Source: Agromyces hippuratus (GTDB lineage Bacteria; Actinomycetota; Actinomycetes; Actinomycetales; Microbacteriaceae). Taken from it: a DNA stretch of 64,000 nt. The notes below the pieces were generated by a model. It saw only the letters and a program-made list of their open reading frames with translations, made no database searches and was not told where the DNA came from. Location of the stretch: NCBI RefSeq assembly GCF_013410355.1, contig NZ_JACCFI010000001.1, forward strand, positions 1,674,001 to 1,738,000, read 5' to 3'. The position numbers were made by a program, and so were the translations under genes. Positions 24,541 through 32,316 of this stretch are shown here, piece after piece (within the stretch, counting starts at the first letter, position 1; each line of letters starts with the position of its first letter).

Positions 24541-25785
24541 TCAGCCCGCGTCGGCCTGCGCCTGGATCTCGGTCAGCACGTCCTGTGCGGGCTTCGTCTG
24601 GAGCTGTCCGAACAGCGCCTTGAACGCGGCATCCGTCGCCGACCACTTGGGGTTGGTGCTCGGGTAGAACTGCGCGTCGGGCAGCACCTCGAGGAACGGC
24701 GCGAGCGCCGGCTCGGAGGAGAGCTCGGTGGCGCCCGACTTGGTGACGGGCAGGAAGCCCTCGGTCTGCACCCACGGCACGTAGACGTCGGCCGTGTAGT
24801 AGTAGTCGAGGAACTTGGTGATCGCCTCCTGCTTGTCGCCGTCGTTCTGGAAGGCCATGAGCTGGTCCATGACGCCGACCGTCATGGGGCTGCCGTCCTG
24901 CGTGGGGATCGGGACGATCGAGTAGTCGAGCTCGGGGTTGTTCTCCTCGATCTGGCCGACGGTCGGCGGGAGGCCGACCTGCATGCCGATCTTGCCCTGG
25001 ATGAAGATGTCCATGAGCGGTGAACGGTCGGTCGAGCCCGGGTCGGCCTGGGTGGCGCCCGCGTCGATCATCTTCTTGATCTGGTCGGCGCCGGGCAGGT
25101 TCGCCGGGTCGTCGACCGTGATCTCGGTCGCGTCGCCGAACGTGCCGCCGCCGCCCCAGAGCCACACGGCCGCCTCGGCCTGCGCCTCTTCGGAACCGAG
25201 GGGCATGCCATAGCCGGCGATGCCGCCGCCGAGGCCGGAGACCTTCGTCGCCGCGTCGAGCAGCTCGTCCCAGTTGGTGGGCGGTGCCGCGACGCCGGCC
25301 TGCTCGAGCAGGGCGTTGTTGACGAACAGCGCGCGAGCCGACGCGATCAGCGGCAGCGCGTACGCCGTGCCGTCGACCTCGGCGTTCGCGATGAACGACT
25401 CCTGGAAGTCGCTGAACGTCTCGGGCGAGACGACGTCTTCGGCCGGGTAGAGCAGCTCGTCGGCTGCGAAGCCGGCGAAGGGGCCGCCGTTGTAGATGTC
25501 GGGTGCCTCACCACCCTGGATCTTCGTGGCGATGACGGTCTCGAGGTTGTCCCACGACTGCACTTCGAGCTTGACGTCGATGTCGGTGTTCTCGGCTTCG
25601 AAGCCCTCGATGACGTCTTCCCACAGACCCTGGGTGTTGTCGGAGTAGCTCGGCACGAGCAGGTCGAGCGTGGTCTTGCCACCGGCTTCCTCGCCTGAAC
25701 CGCCGCCGAAGCCGCAGGATGCGAGCGTGAGCGACGCCGTGGCGGCGAGCGCGACGGCCGTGCCGAGGCGCAGAGACTTCTTCAT
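24541..25785 (-). CDS. Extracellular sugar-binding lipoprotein of an ABC importer
   Basis: This 414-residue lipoprotein has a short signal peptide ending in LASC (C24), a Gly/Glu linker and a family 1 solute-binding fold (TTLDLLVPSYSDNTQGLWED, then VIEGFEAENTDIDVKL and APDIYNGG). It captures a sugar outside the cell and delivers it to the two permeases encoded downstream. The ATG at 25785 is chosen for the signal peptide and the GAGGAAG before it. The strong promoter at 25945-25974 and operator-like repeats lie in the region shared with the divergent SIS operon. The substrate is inferred to be a GalNAc-containing sugar from that context. Confidence 0.9.
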   Translation of the reverse strand: MKKSLRLGTAVALAATASLTLASCGFGGGSGEEAGGKTTLDLLVPSYSDNTQGLWEDVIEGFEAENTDIDVKLEVQSWDNLETVIATKIQGGEAPDIYNGGPFAGFAADELLYPAEDVVSPETFSDFQESFIANAEVDGTAYALPLIASARALFVNNALLEQAGVAAPPTNWDELLDAATKVSGLGGGIAGYGMPLGSEEAQAEAAVWLWGGGGTFGDATEITVDDPANLPGADQIKKMIDAGATQADPGSTDRSPLMDIFIQGKIGMQVGLPPTVGQIEENNPELDYSIVPIPTQDGSPMTVGVMDQLMAFQNDGDKQEAITKFLDYYYTADVYVPWVQTEGFLPVTKSGATELSSEPALAPFLEVLPDAQFYPSTNPKWSATDAAFKALFGQLQTKPAQDVLTEIQAQADAG

Positions 25786-25900
25786 GGATGCTTCCTCACT
25801 GTGGTGGATGGTGCACCAGCGCCCGGATGGAGCCTCGCGCGACGGTGCGTGTGTTCGGGGACTCGCACATGACGACAGTGCCAGAGTGCTGTTTCCTGAA

Positions 25901-25974
25901 CGTTTCGACGAGCAAACGATCATGTTCGTTCATTCGACGCACGAAATCTATGACGGATGCGGATCAGCCGTCAA
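25901..25974 (-). promoter_or_regulatory. Promoter and operator region of the amino-sugar ABC importer
   Basis: On the minus strand TTGACG (25974-25969), 18 bases and TAGATT (25950-25945) form a near-consensus promoter. Downstream of the expected start, CGTTT-N8-AAACG (25901-25918) and AAACGATC (25914-25921) are candidate repressor sites; AAACGATC recurs at 26047. Confidence 0.6.
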
Positions 25975-26046
25975 GACGTGCAACTGATTCGTTATGAGAT
26001 TTTGTTCAGATCCCTCACAAATTCGGCGGTCGCGTCGAAACCGTCG

Positions 26047-26096
26047 AAACGATCGTTTGGCTGATCGTTGGACATCGATTGCAGTCATCTGCAATC
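26047..26096 (+). promoter_or_regulatory. Operator-like palindromes before the SIS operon
   Basis: AAACGATCGTTT (26047-26058) is a perfect 12-base palindrome. GATTGCA (26077-26083) and TGCAATC (26090-26096) form a 7-bp inverted repeat. They lie 60-110 bases ahead of the SIS start. Binding by the DeoR-family protein encoded in the operon is an inference. Confidence 0.45.
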
Positions 26097-26158
26097 ATGA
26101 GAAGTCATGTCGGCGCCGATCTCCTGCGCCGGCCGCCGAACACCCGTCTGGAGCCGTC

Positions 26159-27070
26159 TTGACCGAGCATTCGACCACCGAACACACCCCTGCCGAGCAC
26201 ATGTCGGCCGAGCTCGACTCGCAGCCCGAGACCTGGGCGAAGGCCGAGTCGCTCCGCGCCGAGCAGGCGCTGCTCCCGGCACGCGGTGCGCGCATCGCCG
26301 TGGTCGGCTGCGGCACGTCCTGGTTCATCGCGCAGTCGTACGCGTGGCTCCGCGAAGCAGGCGGCCACGGCGAGACCGACGCCTTCGCGGCATCCGAGGC
26401 CTTCGTCGATCGCGGCTACGACGCCGTCGTCGCCCTCACCCGCTCGGGCACGACCACCGAGGTGCTGCAGCTCGTCGAGGGCCTGCGCGGGCGCGTGCGC
26501 ACCATCGGCGTCATCGGCGATGCATCCTCGCCGCTCGTCGGCCTCGTCGACGACGCCGTGCTGCTGCCGTTCGCCGACGAGCAGTCGGTCGTGCAGACCC
26601 GGTTCGCGACGACCGCGCTCGCCCTCTTCCGCGCGTCGCTCGGCGAAGACCTGAGCGGTGCGATCGCCGACGCCGAGCGAGCGGTCGCCGAGGAGCTCGC
26701 ACCTGAACTGACCGATGCCGAGCAGTACACCTTCCTCGGCCGAGGCTGGTCGGTCGGGCTCGCGCACGAGGCGGCGCTCAAGATGCGCGAGGCCTCGCAG
26801 TCGTGGACCGAGTCGTACCCGTCGATGGAGTACCGCCACGGGCCGATCGCGATCGCCGCGCCGGGCCGGGTCACGTGGCAGTTCGGCGAGACGCCCGAGG
26901 GCCTCGCCGGCGATGTCGCCGCGACCGGCGCGCACTTCGAGGCCGGAACGCTCGACCCCATGGCCGAACTCGTGCGCGCCCAGCGGGTGGCACTCGCCCG
27001 TGCCCGCGCGAAGGGCCTCGACCCCGACGCACCGCGCAACCTCACCCGCTCCGTCATCCTCGACGCGTGA
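26159..27070 (+). CDS. agaS: SIS-domain sugar-phosphate isomerase/deaminase, AgaS-like
   Basis: This 303-residue protein has two SIS domains (IAVVGCGTSWFIAQSYAWL and TRSGTTTEVLQLVEGL in the first; FLGRGWSVGLAHEAALKMRE in the second). The N-terminal SQPETW segment is typical of AgaS/GlmS-isomerase-like enzymes. It lacks a glutaminase domain. In this gene set it would convert galactosamine 6-phosphate to tagatose 6-phosphate and ammonia. I choose the TTG at 26159 because GGAG lies 5 bases before it; the ATG at 26201 has no ribosome binding site. It is the first gene of a seven-frame operon running to nagA. Confidence 0.82.
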   Translation: MTEHSTTEHTPAEHMSAELDSQPETWAKAESLRAEQALLPARGARIAVVGCGTSWFIAQSYAWLREAGGHGETDAFAASEAFVDRGYDAVVALTRSGTTTEVLQLVEGLRGRVRTIGVIGDASSPLVGLVDDAVLLPFADEQSVVQTRFATTALALFRASLGEDLSGAIADAERAVAEELAPELTDAEQYTFLGRGWSVGLAHEAALKMREASQSWTESYPSMEYRHGPIAIAAPGRVTWQFGETPEGLAGDVAATGAHFEAGTLDPMAELVRAQRVALARARAKGLDPDAPRNLTRSVILDA

Positions 27071-28044
27071 TGATCGAGCACCCCGCCCCCGATGCGACCC
27101 GGCTCGGCCCGGGTCATGCGGTGCTCGCCTTCGACGTCGGCGGCACCGACACGAAGTCGGCCCTCGTCGACGCGTCGGGACGGGTGCTCGGCCTCCGCCG
27201 CACACCGACGCCCCTCGACTCCGCCGATCCCGCCGGAACGATCGTGGCGTCGCTCGCAGTGCTCGCCCGCGAGCACCTGGCCGCGGTGCCCGGCATCGTG
27301 CCGGTGGCCGCGGGCGTGAGCGTGCCCGGGCTCGTCGACGAGCAGACCGGAGTCGGCATGTTCGCCTCCAACCTCGGCTGGCGCGACGCCCCGATCCGCT
27401 CGCTCGCCGAGACCGCGCTCGGCCTGCCGGTCGCCTTCGGGCACGACGTTCGCGCGGCCGGCGATGCCGAGCACCGGCTCGGTGCGGCTCGCGGCTACGG
27501 CGATGTCGTCGTGCTCGCGATCGGCACGGGCATCGCGAGCGCCCTCGTGCTCGGCGGGCGCCCCTACGCAGGCGGCGGCTTCGCGGGCGAGATCGGCCAT
27601 TCGCTCGCCGACCCGCTCGGCGAGCGATGCCCCTGCGGTGCGATCGGATGCCTCGAGACGATCGCGTCGGCCGGCGCCATCGCCCGACGCTACTCCGCCG
27701 CGTCGGGCACGCCCGTCGGCGGCGCGCGAGAGGTGCTCGATGCCGCCACGGCGGGCGACCCGCTCGCCCGCCGGGTGTGGGACGACGCCGTCGAGGCGCT
27801 CGCGGAGGCGATCGCGAGGCTCGTCGCGATCCTCGCGCCCGAGGCCGTCGTGATCGGCGGCGGTCTCGCACAGGCCGGCCCCGCGCTCTTCGGCCCGCTC
27901 GGCGCGCGACTCGACGCCCTCCTCAGCTTCCACCGCCGGCCCGCGCTCGTGCACGCAGAACTCGGCGACGACGCGGGCCTCCTCGGCACGGCGCTCGCGG
28001 CCCGCGACCTCGCGGCCGTGCGGCGAGACGGCGGTGCCGCATGA
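27070..28044 (+). CDS. ROK-family sugar kinase
   Basis: This 324-residue kinase shows the phosphate loop FDVGGTDTKSALVDASG near residue 20, the acceptor region ASNLGWRD, FGHDVRAAGDAEHR, and the zinc/ROK signature CPCGAIGCLE with GEIGHS ahead of it. No helix-turn-helix is present, so it is a kinase, not a repressor. It starts at ATG 27070 overlapping the SIS stop by one base; a GTG one codon earlier is also possible. In context it probably phosphorylates GalNAc or galactosamine after uptake by the ABC importer, since no PTS genes are present. Confidence 0.87.
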   Translation: MIEHPAPDATRLGPGHAVLAFDVGGTDTKSALVDASGRVLGLRRTPTPLDSADPAGTIVASLAVLAREHLAAVPGIVPVAAGVSVPGLVDEQTGVGMFASNLGWRDAPIRSLAETALGLPVAFGHDVRAAGDAEHRLGAARGYGDVVVLAIGTGIASALVLGGRPYAGGGFAGEIGHSLADPLGERCPCGAIGCLETIASAGAIARRYSAASGTPVGGAREVLDAATAGDPLARRVWDDAVEALAEAIARLVAILAPEAVVIGGGLAQAGPALFGPLGARLDALLSFHRRPALVHAELGDDAGLLGTALAARDLAAVRRDGGAA

Positions 28045-29033
28045 TCCTCACCGTGACGCCGAATCCGGCGCTCGACCTGACCTGGCACGTCGATCGCCTG
28101 CAGCCGGGCGAGACGCACCGGGTCGATGCCGGCGCCGCGCGAGCGGGCGGCAAGGGGCTGAACGTCGCCCGCGTGCTGCACGCCGAGGGGCATGACGTGC
28201 TCGCGCTCACGACCACCGGGGGCGCGGTCGGCGCCGAGTTCGCCGCGGAGCTCGTGTCGAGCGGCATCCCGCATCGGCTGATCCCCGTGGCCGGACCGAC
28301 GCGGCGCAGCGTCGCCATCGTCGACGAAGCCGACGGCGAGACGAGCGTGCTGAACGAGCGCGGCGCCGCACTCGCGCCCGACGAGGTCGCCGCACTCGCT
28401 GCGACCGCGCTCGAGCTCGGCCGCCTCGCCGACGCCGTCGCGATCTGCGGGAGCCTGCCCACCGGCTTCGGCTCCGAGGAACTCGCCGAGCTGGTCGCCT
28501 CGCTCGTCGCTGCGGGCGTGCCCGTGATCGTCGACACGAGCGGGCCCGGCCTGCTGGCGGCCGCCCGCGCCGGAGCCTCGGCGTTGAAGCCCAACTCCGA
28601 AGAGCTCCGAACCGAGACCGGACTCGACGACCCCGCTGCCGGCGCCCGTGCACTGCTCGACCTCGGCGCCCGCCTCGTCGTCGCCTCCCTCGGCTCCGAG
28701 GGCCTCATGATCGTGTCGGCGGATGCTCCGGGCGCCGTCCATGCCCGCCTGCCCCGCACGCTGCACGGCAATGCGACCGGCGCGGGCGATGCCGCGGTCG
28801 CCGCGATCGCTGCGGCACTCGCCGAAACGCCCGATCTGGCCGCCGACACGGCGGCCGCAGTCCACGCCCGCGCACGACTCGCCCGCCGCGCGACCGCGTG
28901 GTCGGCCTCCGCAGTGCTCATGCCGCTCGCGGGCGACCTCTCGCCCGAACACGTCGCCCTCGAACTCGAGGTCGACGTGACCACGACCAGCACCGGCACC
29001 GCCGGCCCCTCCGACCCGGAAGCGACAGCATGA
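28041..29033 (+). CDS. PfkB-family sugar-phosphate kinase (tagatose-6-phosphate kinase type)
   Basis: This 330-residue ribokinase-fold enzyme starts ILTVTPNPALDLTW, the typical beginning of 1-phosphofructokinase/LacC-type kinases. AGGKGLNVARVL follows, and the C-terminal PfkB motif GNATGAGDAAVAAIA carries the catalytic Asp in GAGD. ALKPNSEEL also matches the family. Coupled by ATGA to both neighbours and followed by a class II aldolase, it most likely makes tagatose 1,6-bisphosphate; 1-phosphofructokinase is the alternative. Confidence 0.87.
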   Translation: MILTVTPNPALDLTWHVDRLQPGETHRVDAGAARAGGKGLNVARVLHAEGHDVLALTTTGGAVGAEFAAELVSSGIPHRLIPVAGPTRRSVAIVDEADGETSVLNERGAALAPDEVAALAATALELGRLADAVAICGSLPTGFGSEELAELVASLVAAGVPVIVDTSGPGLLAAARAGASALKPNSEELRTETGLDDPAAGARALLDLGARLVVASLGSEGLMIVSADAPGAVHARLPRTLHGNATGAGDAAVAAIAAALAETPDLAADTAAAVHARARLARRATAWSASAVLMPLAGDLSPEHVALELEVDVTTTSTGTAGPSDPEATA

Positions 29034-29878
29034 CCCTGACCCCCACTCGCGCCATCCTGACCGACGCCGTCGTGGCGGGCCGCGCCGTCGGCGCGTTCAA
29101 CGTGCTGCACCTCGAGACGGCCGAGGCGCTCGTGCGCGCGGCCGAGTCGACCGGGCTTCCCGTGATCCTGCAGATCTCCGAGAACGCGATCCGCTATCAC
29201 GGCGGCTTCGAGCCCATCGCCCGCGCCACCCTCGCCGTGGCCGAGGCCTCGAGCGCCGCCGTCGCCGTGCACCTCGACCACGCTGAAGACGCCGAGCTCG
29301 CGCTCCTCGCGATCGATTACGGCTTCGGGTCGGTCATGTACGACGGGGCCAAGCTCGACTTCGCCGACAACGTCGAGACGACGCGCAGGGTCGTCGCGCA
29401 TGCCGCGACGACCGGCGTGCTGGTCGAAGCCGAACTCGGCGAGATCGGCGGCAAGGACGGCGCGCACGCACCCGGTGTGCGCACGGATCCCGCCGAGGCG
29501 GCGCAGTTCGTCGCCGAGACCGGCGTCGACGCCCTCGCCGTCGCCGTCGGCTCCTCGCACGCGATGACCGAACGGGTCGCGGCGCTCGACCTCGAGCTCA
29601 TCGCCCGTCTTCGGTCGGCGGTGCCGGTCCCCCTCGTGCTCCACGGATCCTCGGGCGTGCCCGACGAGACGATCGTCGCCGGCATCCGCGCCGGGCTCGT
29701 CAAGATCAACGTCTCGACCCACTTGAACGCGCAGTTCACGGGCGCGATCCGCAGATTCCTCGACGAGCATCCGACGGTCGTAGACTCGCGCAAGTACCTC
29801 GCCGCCGGGCGCGACGCCATCGAAGCAGAGGCGGCACGCCTCCTCCGCCTCTTCGCCGGGAAGGACCCCAACGGATGA
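29030..29878 (+). CDS. Class II ketose-bisphosphate aldolase (GatY/KbaY-like)
   Basis: This 282-residue metal-dependent aldolase carries VGAFNVLHLETAEALV at the N-terminus, the zinc-ligand motif VAVHLDHAEDAELAL, YGFGSVMYDGAKLDF, the EAELGEIGGKDG loop and the C-terminal VKINVSTHLN. It would split tagatose 1,6-bisphosphate into glyceraldehyde 3-phosphate and dihydroxyacetone phosphate. The length and motifs match GatY/KbaY/FbaA relatives. Its last codons (KDPNG, stop in ATGA) are nearly repeated 71 bases further on at the end of the mini-ORF. Confidence 0.89.
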   Translation: MTLTPTRAILTDAVVAGRAVGAFNVLHLETAEALVRAAESTGLPVILQISENAIRYHGGFEPIARATLAVAEASSAAVAVHLDHAEDAELALLAIDYGFGSVMYDGAKLDFADNVETTRRVVAHAATTGVLVEAELGEIGGKDGAHAPGVRTDPAEAAQFVAETGVDALAVAVGSSHAMTERVAALDLELIARLRSAVPVPLVLHGSSGVPDETIVAGIRAGLVKINVSTHLNAQFTGAIRRFLDEHPTVVDSRKYLAAGRDAIEAEAARLLRLFAGKDPNG

Positions 29879-29949
29879 ATCGCCCGGAACGTCCGACGCG
29901 ACCGAGCGCCGCGCTCGACCTCATCGAAGTGAAGGAGCGCAACGGATGA
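29875..29949 (+). CDS. 24-residue ORF between aldolase and repressor; partial duplication of the junction
   Basis: This 24-codon ORF begins in an ATGA overlap with the aldolase stop and ends in an ATGA overlap with the repressor start. Its N-terminus MNRPERPTRPSAALDLIE resembles the repressor start MNRAERLSAVLDLLAE, and its end KERNG resembles the aldolase end KDPNG. The DNA around each ATGA (CAACGGATGAATCG) is identical, 71 bases apart. The simplest reading is a decayed tandem duplication of the junction that stayed in frame as a coupling mini-cistron. A functional leader peptide is possible but unsupported. Confidence 0.55.
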   Translation: MNRPERPTRPSAALDLIEVKERNG

Positions 29950-30731
29950 ATCGTGCCGAGCGATTGAGCGCCGTGCTCGACCTCCTCGCCGAGGGCGGTC
30001 AGGTCGACGTCGACCAGATCGTCGAGCGCCTCGAGGTGTCGCCCGCGACGGCCCGGCGCGACCTCGACGCCCTCGCCCGCCAGCAGCTGCTGACCCGTAC
30101 GCGCGGCGGCGCCGTGGCGCACTCCGTCGCCTACGACCTGCCGATCCGGTACAAGAACCAGCAGAACCCCGATGCGAAGGCCGCGATCGCCCATGCGGCG
30201 AGCGCCCTCGTGCCGCGCGGAGCCGTCATCGGCCTCTGCGGCGGCACGACGTCGACGGCGATCGCGGATGCCCTCATGTCGCGCGCCGACATCATGGAGC
30301 CGGCCCCCGACCCGAGCCTGACCGTCGTCACCAACGCGATCAACATCGCCATGCAGCTCGCGATGCGCCCGCAGATCAAGACGGTCGTGACCGGCGGCGT
30401 CGTGCACGCCCGCTCGTACGAGCTGGTCGGCGCGTACACCGACGCGGTGCTCGGCAGCATCACGCTCGACCTCGCGTTCATCGGCGTCAACGGCATCGAC
30501 CCCGTCGTCGGGCCGACCTCGCACGACGAGCGCGAGGCCGCGGTCAACGCCCTCATGGCCGCCCGCGCGACGCAGGCGGTGCTCGTGGCCGACTCCTCGA
30601 AGATCGACAAGCGGGCGTTCGCGGCGATCGGGCCGAGGCGGCTCTTCTCGACCGTCATCACCGACGCCGGGGCCACGCAGGAGCAGCTCGAACGGCTGTC
30701 GGACGCGGGCTACGACGTTATCGTTGCTTAG
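29946..30731 (+). CDS. DeoR-family repressor, AgaR-like
   Basis: This 261-residue regulator has a winged helix at residues 4-58 (RLSAVLDLLAEGGQVDVDQI, then SPATARRDLDALARQQLL and RTRGGAV) and a sugar-phosphate-binding DeoRC domain (GLCGGTTSTAIADAL, TVVTNAINIAMQLAM, FIGVNGIDP, ADSSKIDKRAF). Located inside the amino-sugar operon, it most likely represses this operon and the divergent importer and responds to a phosphorylated intermediate. Its start is coupled to the mini-ORF. Candidate operators are the palindromes between 25900 and 26096. Confidence 0.88.
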   Translation: MNRAERLSAVLDLLAEGGQVDVDQIVERLEVSPATARRDLDALARQQLLTRTRGGAVAHSVAYDLPIRYKNQQNPDAKAAIAHAASALVPRGAVIGLCGGTTSTAIADALMSRADIMEPAPDPSLTVVTNAINIAMQLAMRPQIKTVVTGGVVHARSYELVGAYTDAVLGSITLDLAFIGVNGIDPVVGPTSHDEREAAVNALMAARATQAVLVADSSKIDKRAFAAIGPRRLFSTVITDAGATQEQLERLSDAGYDVIVA

Positions 30732-31892
30732 GTGAGCACCCCACCCGTCGTCATCCATTCCGCGCGTCTCGTGAGCGGCGCCGACACCGTCACCGACGCG
30801 TGGGTGCGCTTCGACGGCGATCAGGTGACCGCGCGCGGCATCGGCGACGGCTGGCGCGACGACATCACGGTCGAGCAGGCGACGGTGACGGATGCCGCGG
30901 GGCGCTTCCTCACTCCGGGATTCATCGACATCCACTGCCACGGGGCCGGCGGCGCGGCCGTCGACGAGGGCGACGCGGCGATCGAGACGGTGCTCGCGGT
31001 GCACAACGCGCACGGCACCACGCGTTCGGTGCTCTCGCTCGTCACGGCATCCGTCGATCGCCTCGCTCGAGACCTGGCGACCATCGCCCGCTTCGCCGAG
31101 CGCGATCCGCGGGTGCTCGGCTCGCACCTCGAGGGGCCGTTCCTCGACACGGAGTTCCGCGGGGCGCACGATCCCTCCCTGCTGCGCGGTGCCGACGAGG
31201 CATCCGTCGACCTGCTGCTCGCGGCCGCGGCCGGCACGCTGCGGCAGATCACGATCGCCCCTGAGCACGACGGCGCCCTCGAGGCGATCACGCGGTTCGT
31301 CGCCGCCGATGTGCGGGTCGCCGTCGGCCACACGGGCGCCGACTTCGAGACCGCCCTCGCCGCGTTCGACGCCGGCTCCTCGATCCTGACGCATGCGTTC
31401 AACGGCATGCGGGGCATCCACCACCGCGCGCCCGGCCCGGTGACGGCGGCGATGCACGCCGACCACGTCACGCTCGAGGTCATCAACGACGGGGTGCACG
31501 TGCACCCCGACGTCGTGAAGCTCGCCTTCGCCGGCGCACCCGGCCGAGTCGCCCTCGTCACCGACGCGATGGCGGCGACGGGTTCCGCCGACGGCGTCTA
31601 CGACCTGGGGTCGCTCGAGGTCGTCGTGACCGACGGCGTCGCACGCCTTCGCGAGGGCGGGTCGATCGCAGGCTCGACGCTCACGCAGGACGAGGCGCTC
31701 CGACGAGCGGTGCTCGAGTGCGGCATCCCGCTCGACGAGGCGGTCGGAGCGCTCACCGTGACGCCGGCCGCGGCGATCGGCCGTTCCGGCGACCTCGGAC
31801 GACTGGACCCGGGATTCGCCGCCGACGCCGTGCTGCTCGACGCCGACCTCGGCGTGCAGGCCGTGTGGGGCGCCGGTTCGCGCCTGGCCTGA
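30732..31892 (+). CDS. nagA: N-acetylglucosamine/galactosamine-6-phosphate deacetylase
   Basis: This 386-residue amidohydrolase removes acetyl from GlcNAc-6-P or GalNAc-6-P. Metal and substrate motifs are visible: FIDIHCHGAGGAAVDEG, HLEGPFLDTEFRGAHDP, VGHTGADFET, THAFNGMRGIHHR and LVTDAMAATG. The GTG follows the repressor stop directly without its own clear ribosome binding site, so it is coupled. It is the only nagA in the window, although a second locus (nagB at 35613) needs the same reaction; it may therefore serve both pathways. Confidence 0.92.
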   Translation: MSTPPVVIHSARLVSGADTVTDAWVRFDGDQVTARGIGDGWRDDITVEQATVTDAAGRFLTPGFIDIHCHGAGGAAVDEGDAAIETVLAVHNAHGTTRSVLSLVTASVDRLARDLATIARFAERDPRVLGSHLEGPFLDTEFRGAHDPSLLRGADEASVDLLLAAAAGTLRQITIAPEHDGALEAITRFVAADVRVAVGHTGADFETALAAFDAGSSILTHAFNGMRGIHHRAPGPVTAAMHADHVTLEVINDGVHVHPDVVKLAFAGAPGRVALVTDAMAATGSADGVYDLGSLEVVVTDGVARLREGGSIAGSTLTQDEALRRAVLECGIPLDEAVGALTVTPAAAIGRSGDLGRLDPGFAADAVLLDADLGVQAVWGAGSRLA

Positions 31893-31909
31893 TCGGCGCG
31901 TCGTTCGGG

Positions 31910-32015
31910 ACGGGGCCCGGAAGCGTGTTCCCCATCGCTTCCGAGACCCCCGCCCGTTCCGGACGGGGCCCGGAGGCGTGTTCCCCTTCGCCTCCGAGAC
32001 CCTCGCCCGTTCGAA
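31910..32015. repeat. Two tandem 53-base hairpin repeats (REP-like)
   Basis: Two copies start at 31910 and 31963 and share ACGGGGCCCGGARGCGTG, TTCCCC and the tail CGCCCGTTC. In copy 1 GGAAGCG pairs with CGCTTCC; in copy 2 GGAGGCG pairs with CGCCTCC. The two substitutions compensate each other, so the stem is preserved. An outer G-rich/C-rich stem can also form. The pair lies just after nagA and may act as terminator or mRNA-end protection. Confidence 0.75.
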
Positions 32016-32156
32016 CGGAGTGCATCGTTCCCCCGATGCGCTCCGCTCATCCGCCGGCTGTGCCGGCACCCGTCTCGGGTGTTCGGGTCGCCTGAGACGG
32101 CGGTTGGTGGACGACGTTCGCACGCCTTCCACCTGAGAGACGGCGATGCGCGGCAT

Positions 32157-32243
32157 TCATGACGCGGATTCGGAGATTTTTTTCCGCACCCGTTTCCCAG
32201 CGATCTCTGGTGGAATGGGAGCACCCGAATCTCCGCGTCATGA
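32157..32243. repeat. 12-base inverted repeat before the sigma-fusion gene
   Basis: TCATGACGCGGA at 32157-32168 reappears as its complement TCCGCGTCATGA at 32232-32243, with 63 bases between. The interior holds a run of seven T at 32177-32183 and is distinctly less GC-rich. It could be an operator pair, a long RNA stem in the leader, or the remnant of a small mobile element. Confidence 0.6.
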
Positions 32244-32316
32244 TCCCCCTCAGGGCGCGTCTCTTCGATGGACCGCTTCGACCTGCGGATCCCCCTGCTA
32301 CCCGAAGGAGCCCGTC

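Noticed and set aside
32177..32183. Run of seven T as a rho-independent terminator for nagA
   Set aside because: No stable stem directly precedes it. The tandem hairpins at 31910-32015 are better candidates for the nagA transcript end.
32212..32239. GGAAT...CGTC as a standard ECF promoter for the sigma-fusion gene
   Set aside because: The boxes are similar to the ECF consensus, but the spacing (19 bases) is too long for confidence. It is mentioned only as something to test.
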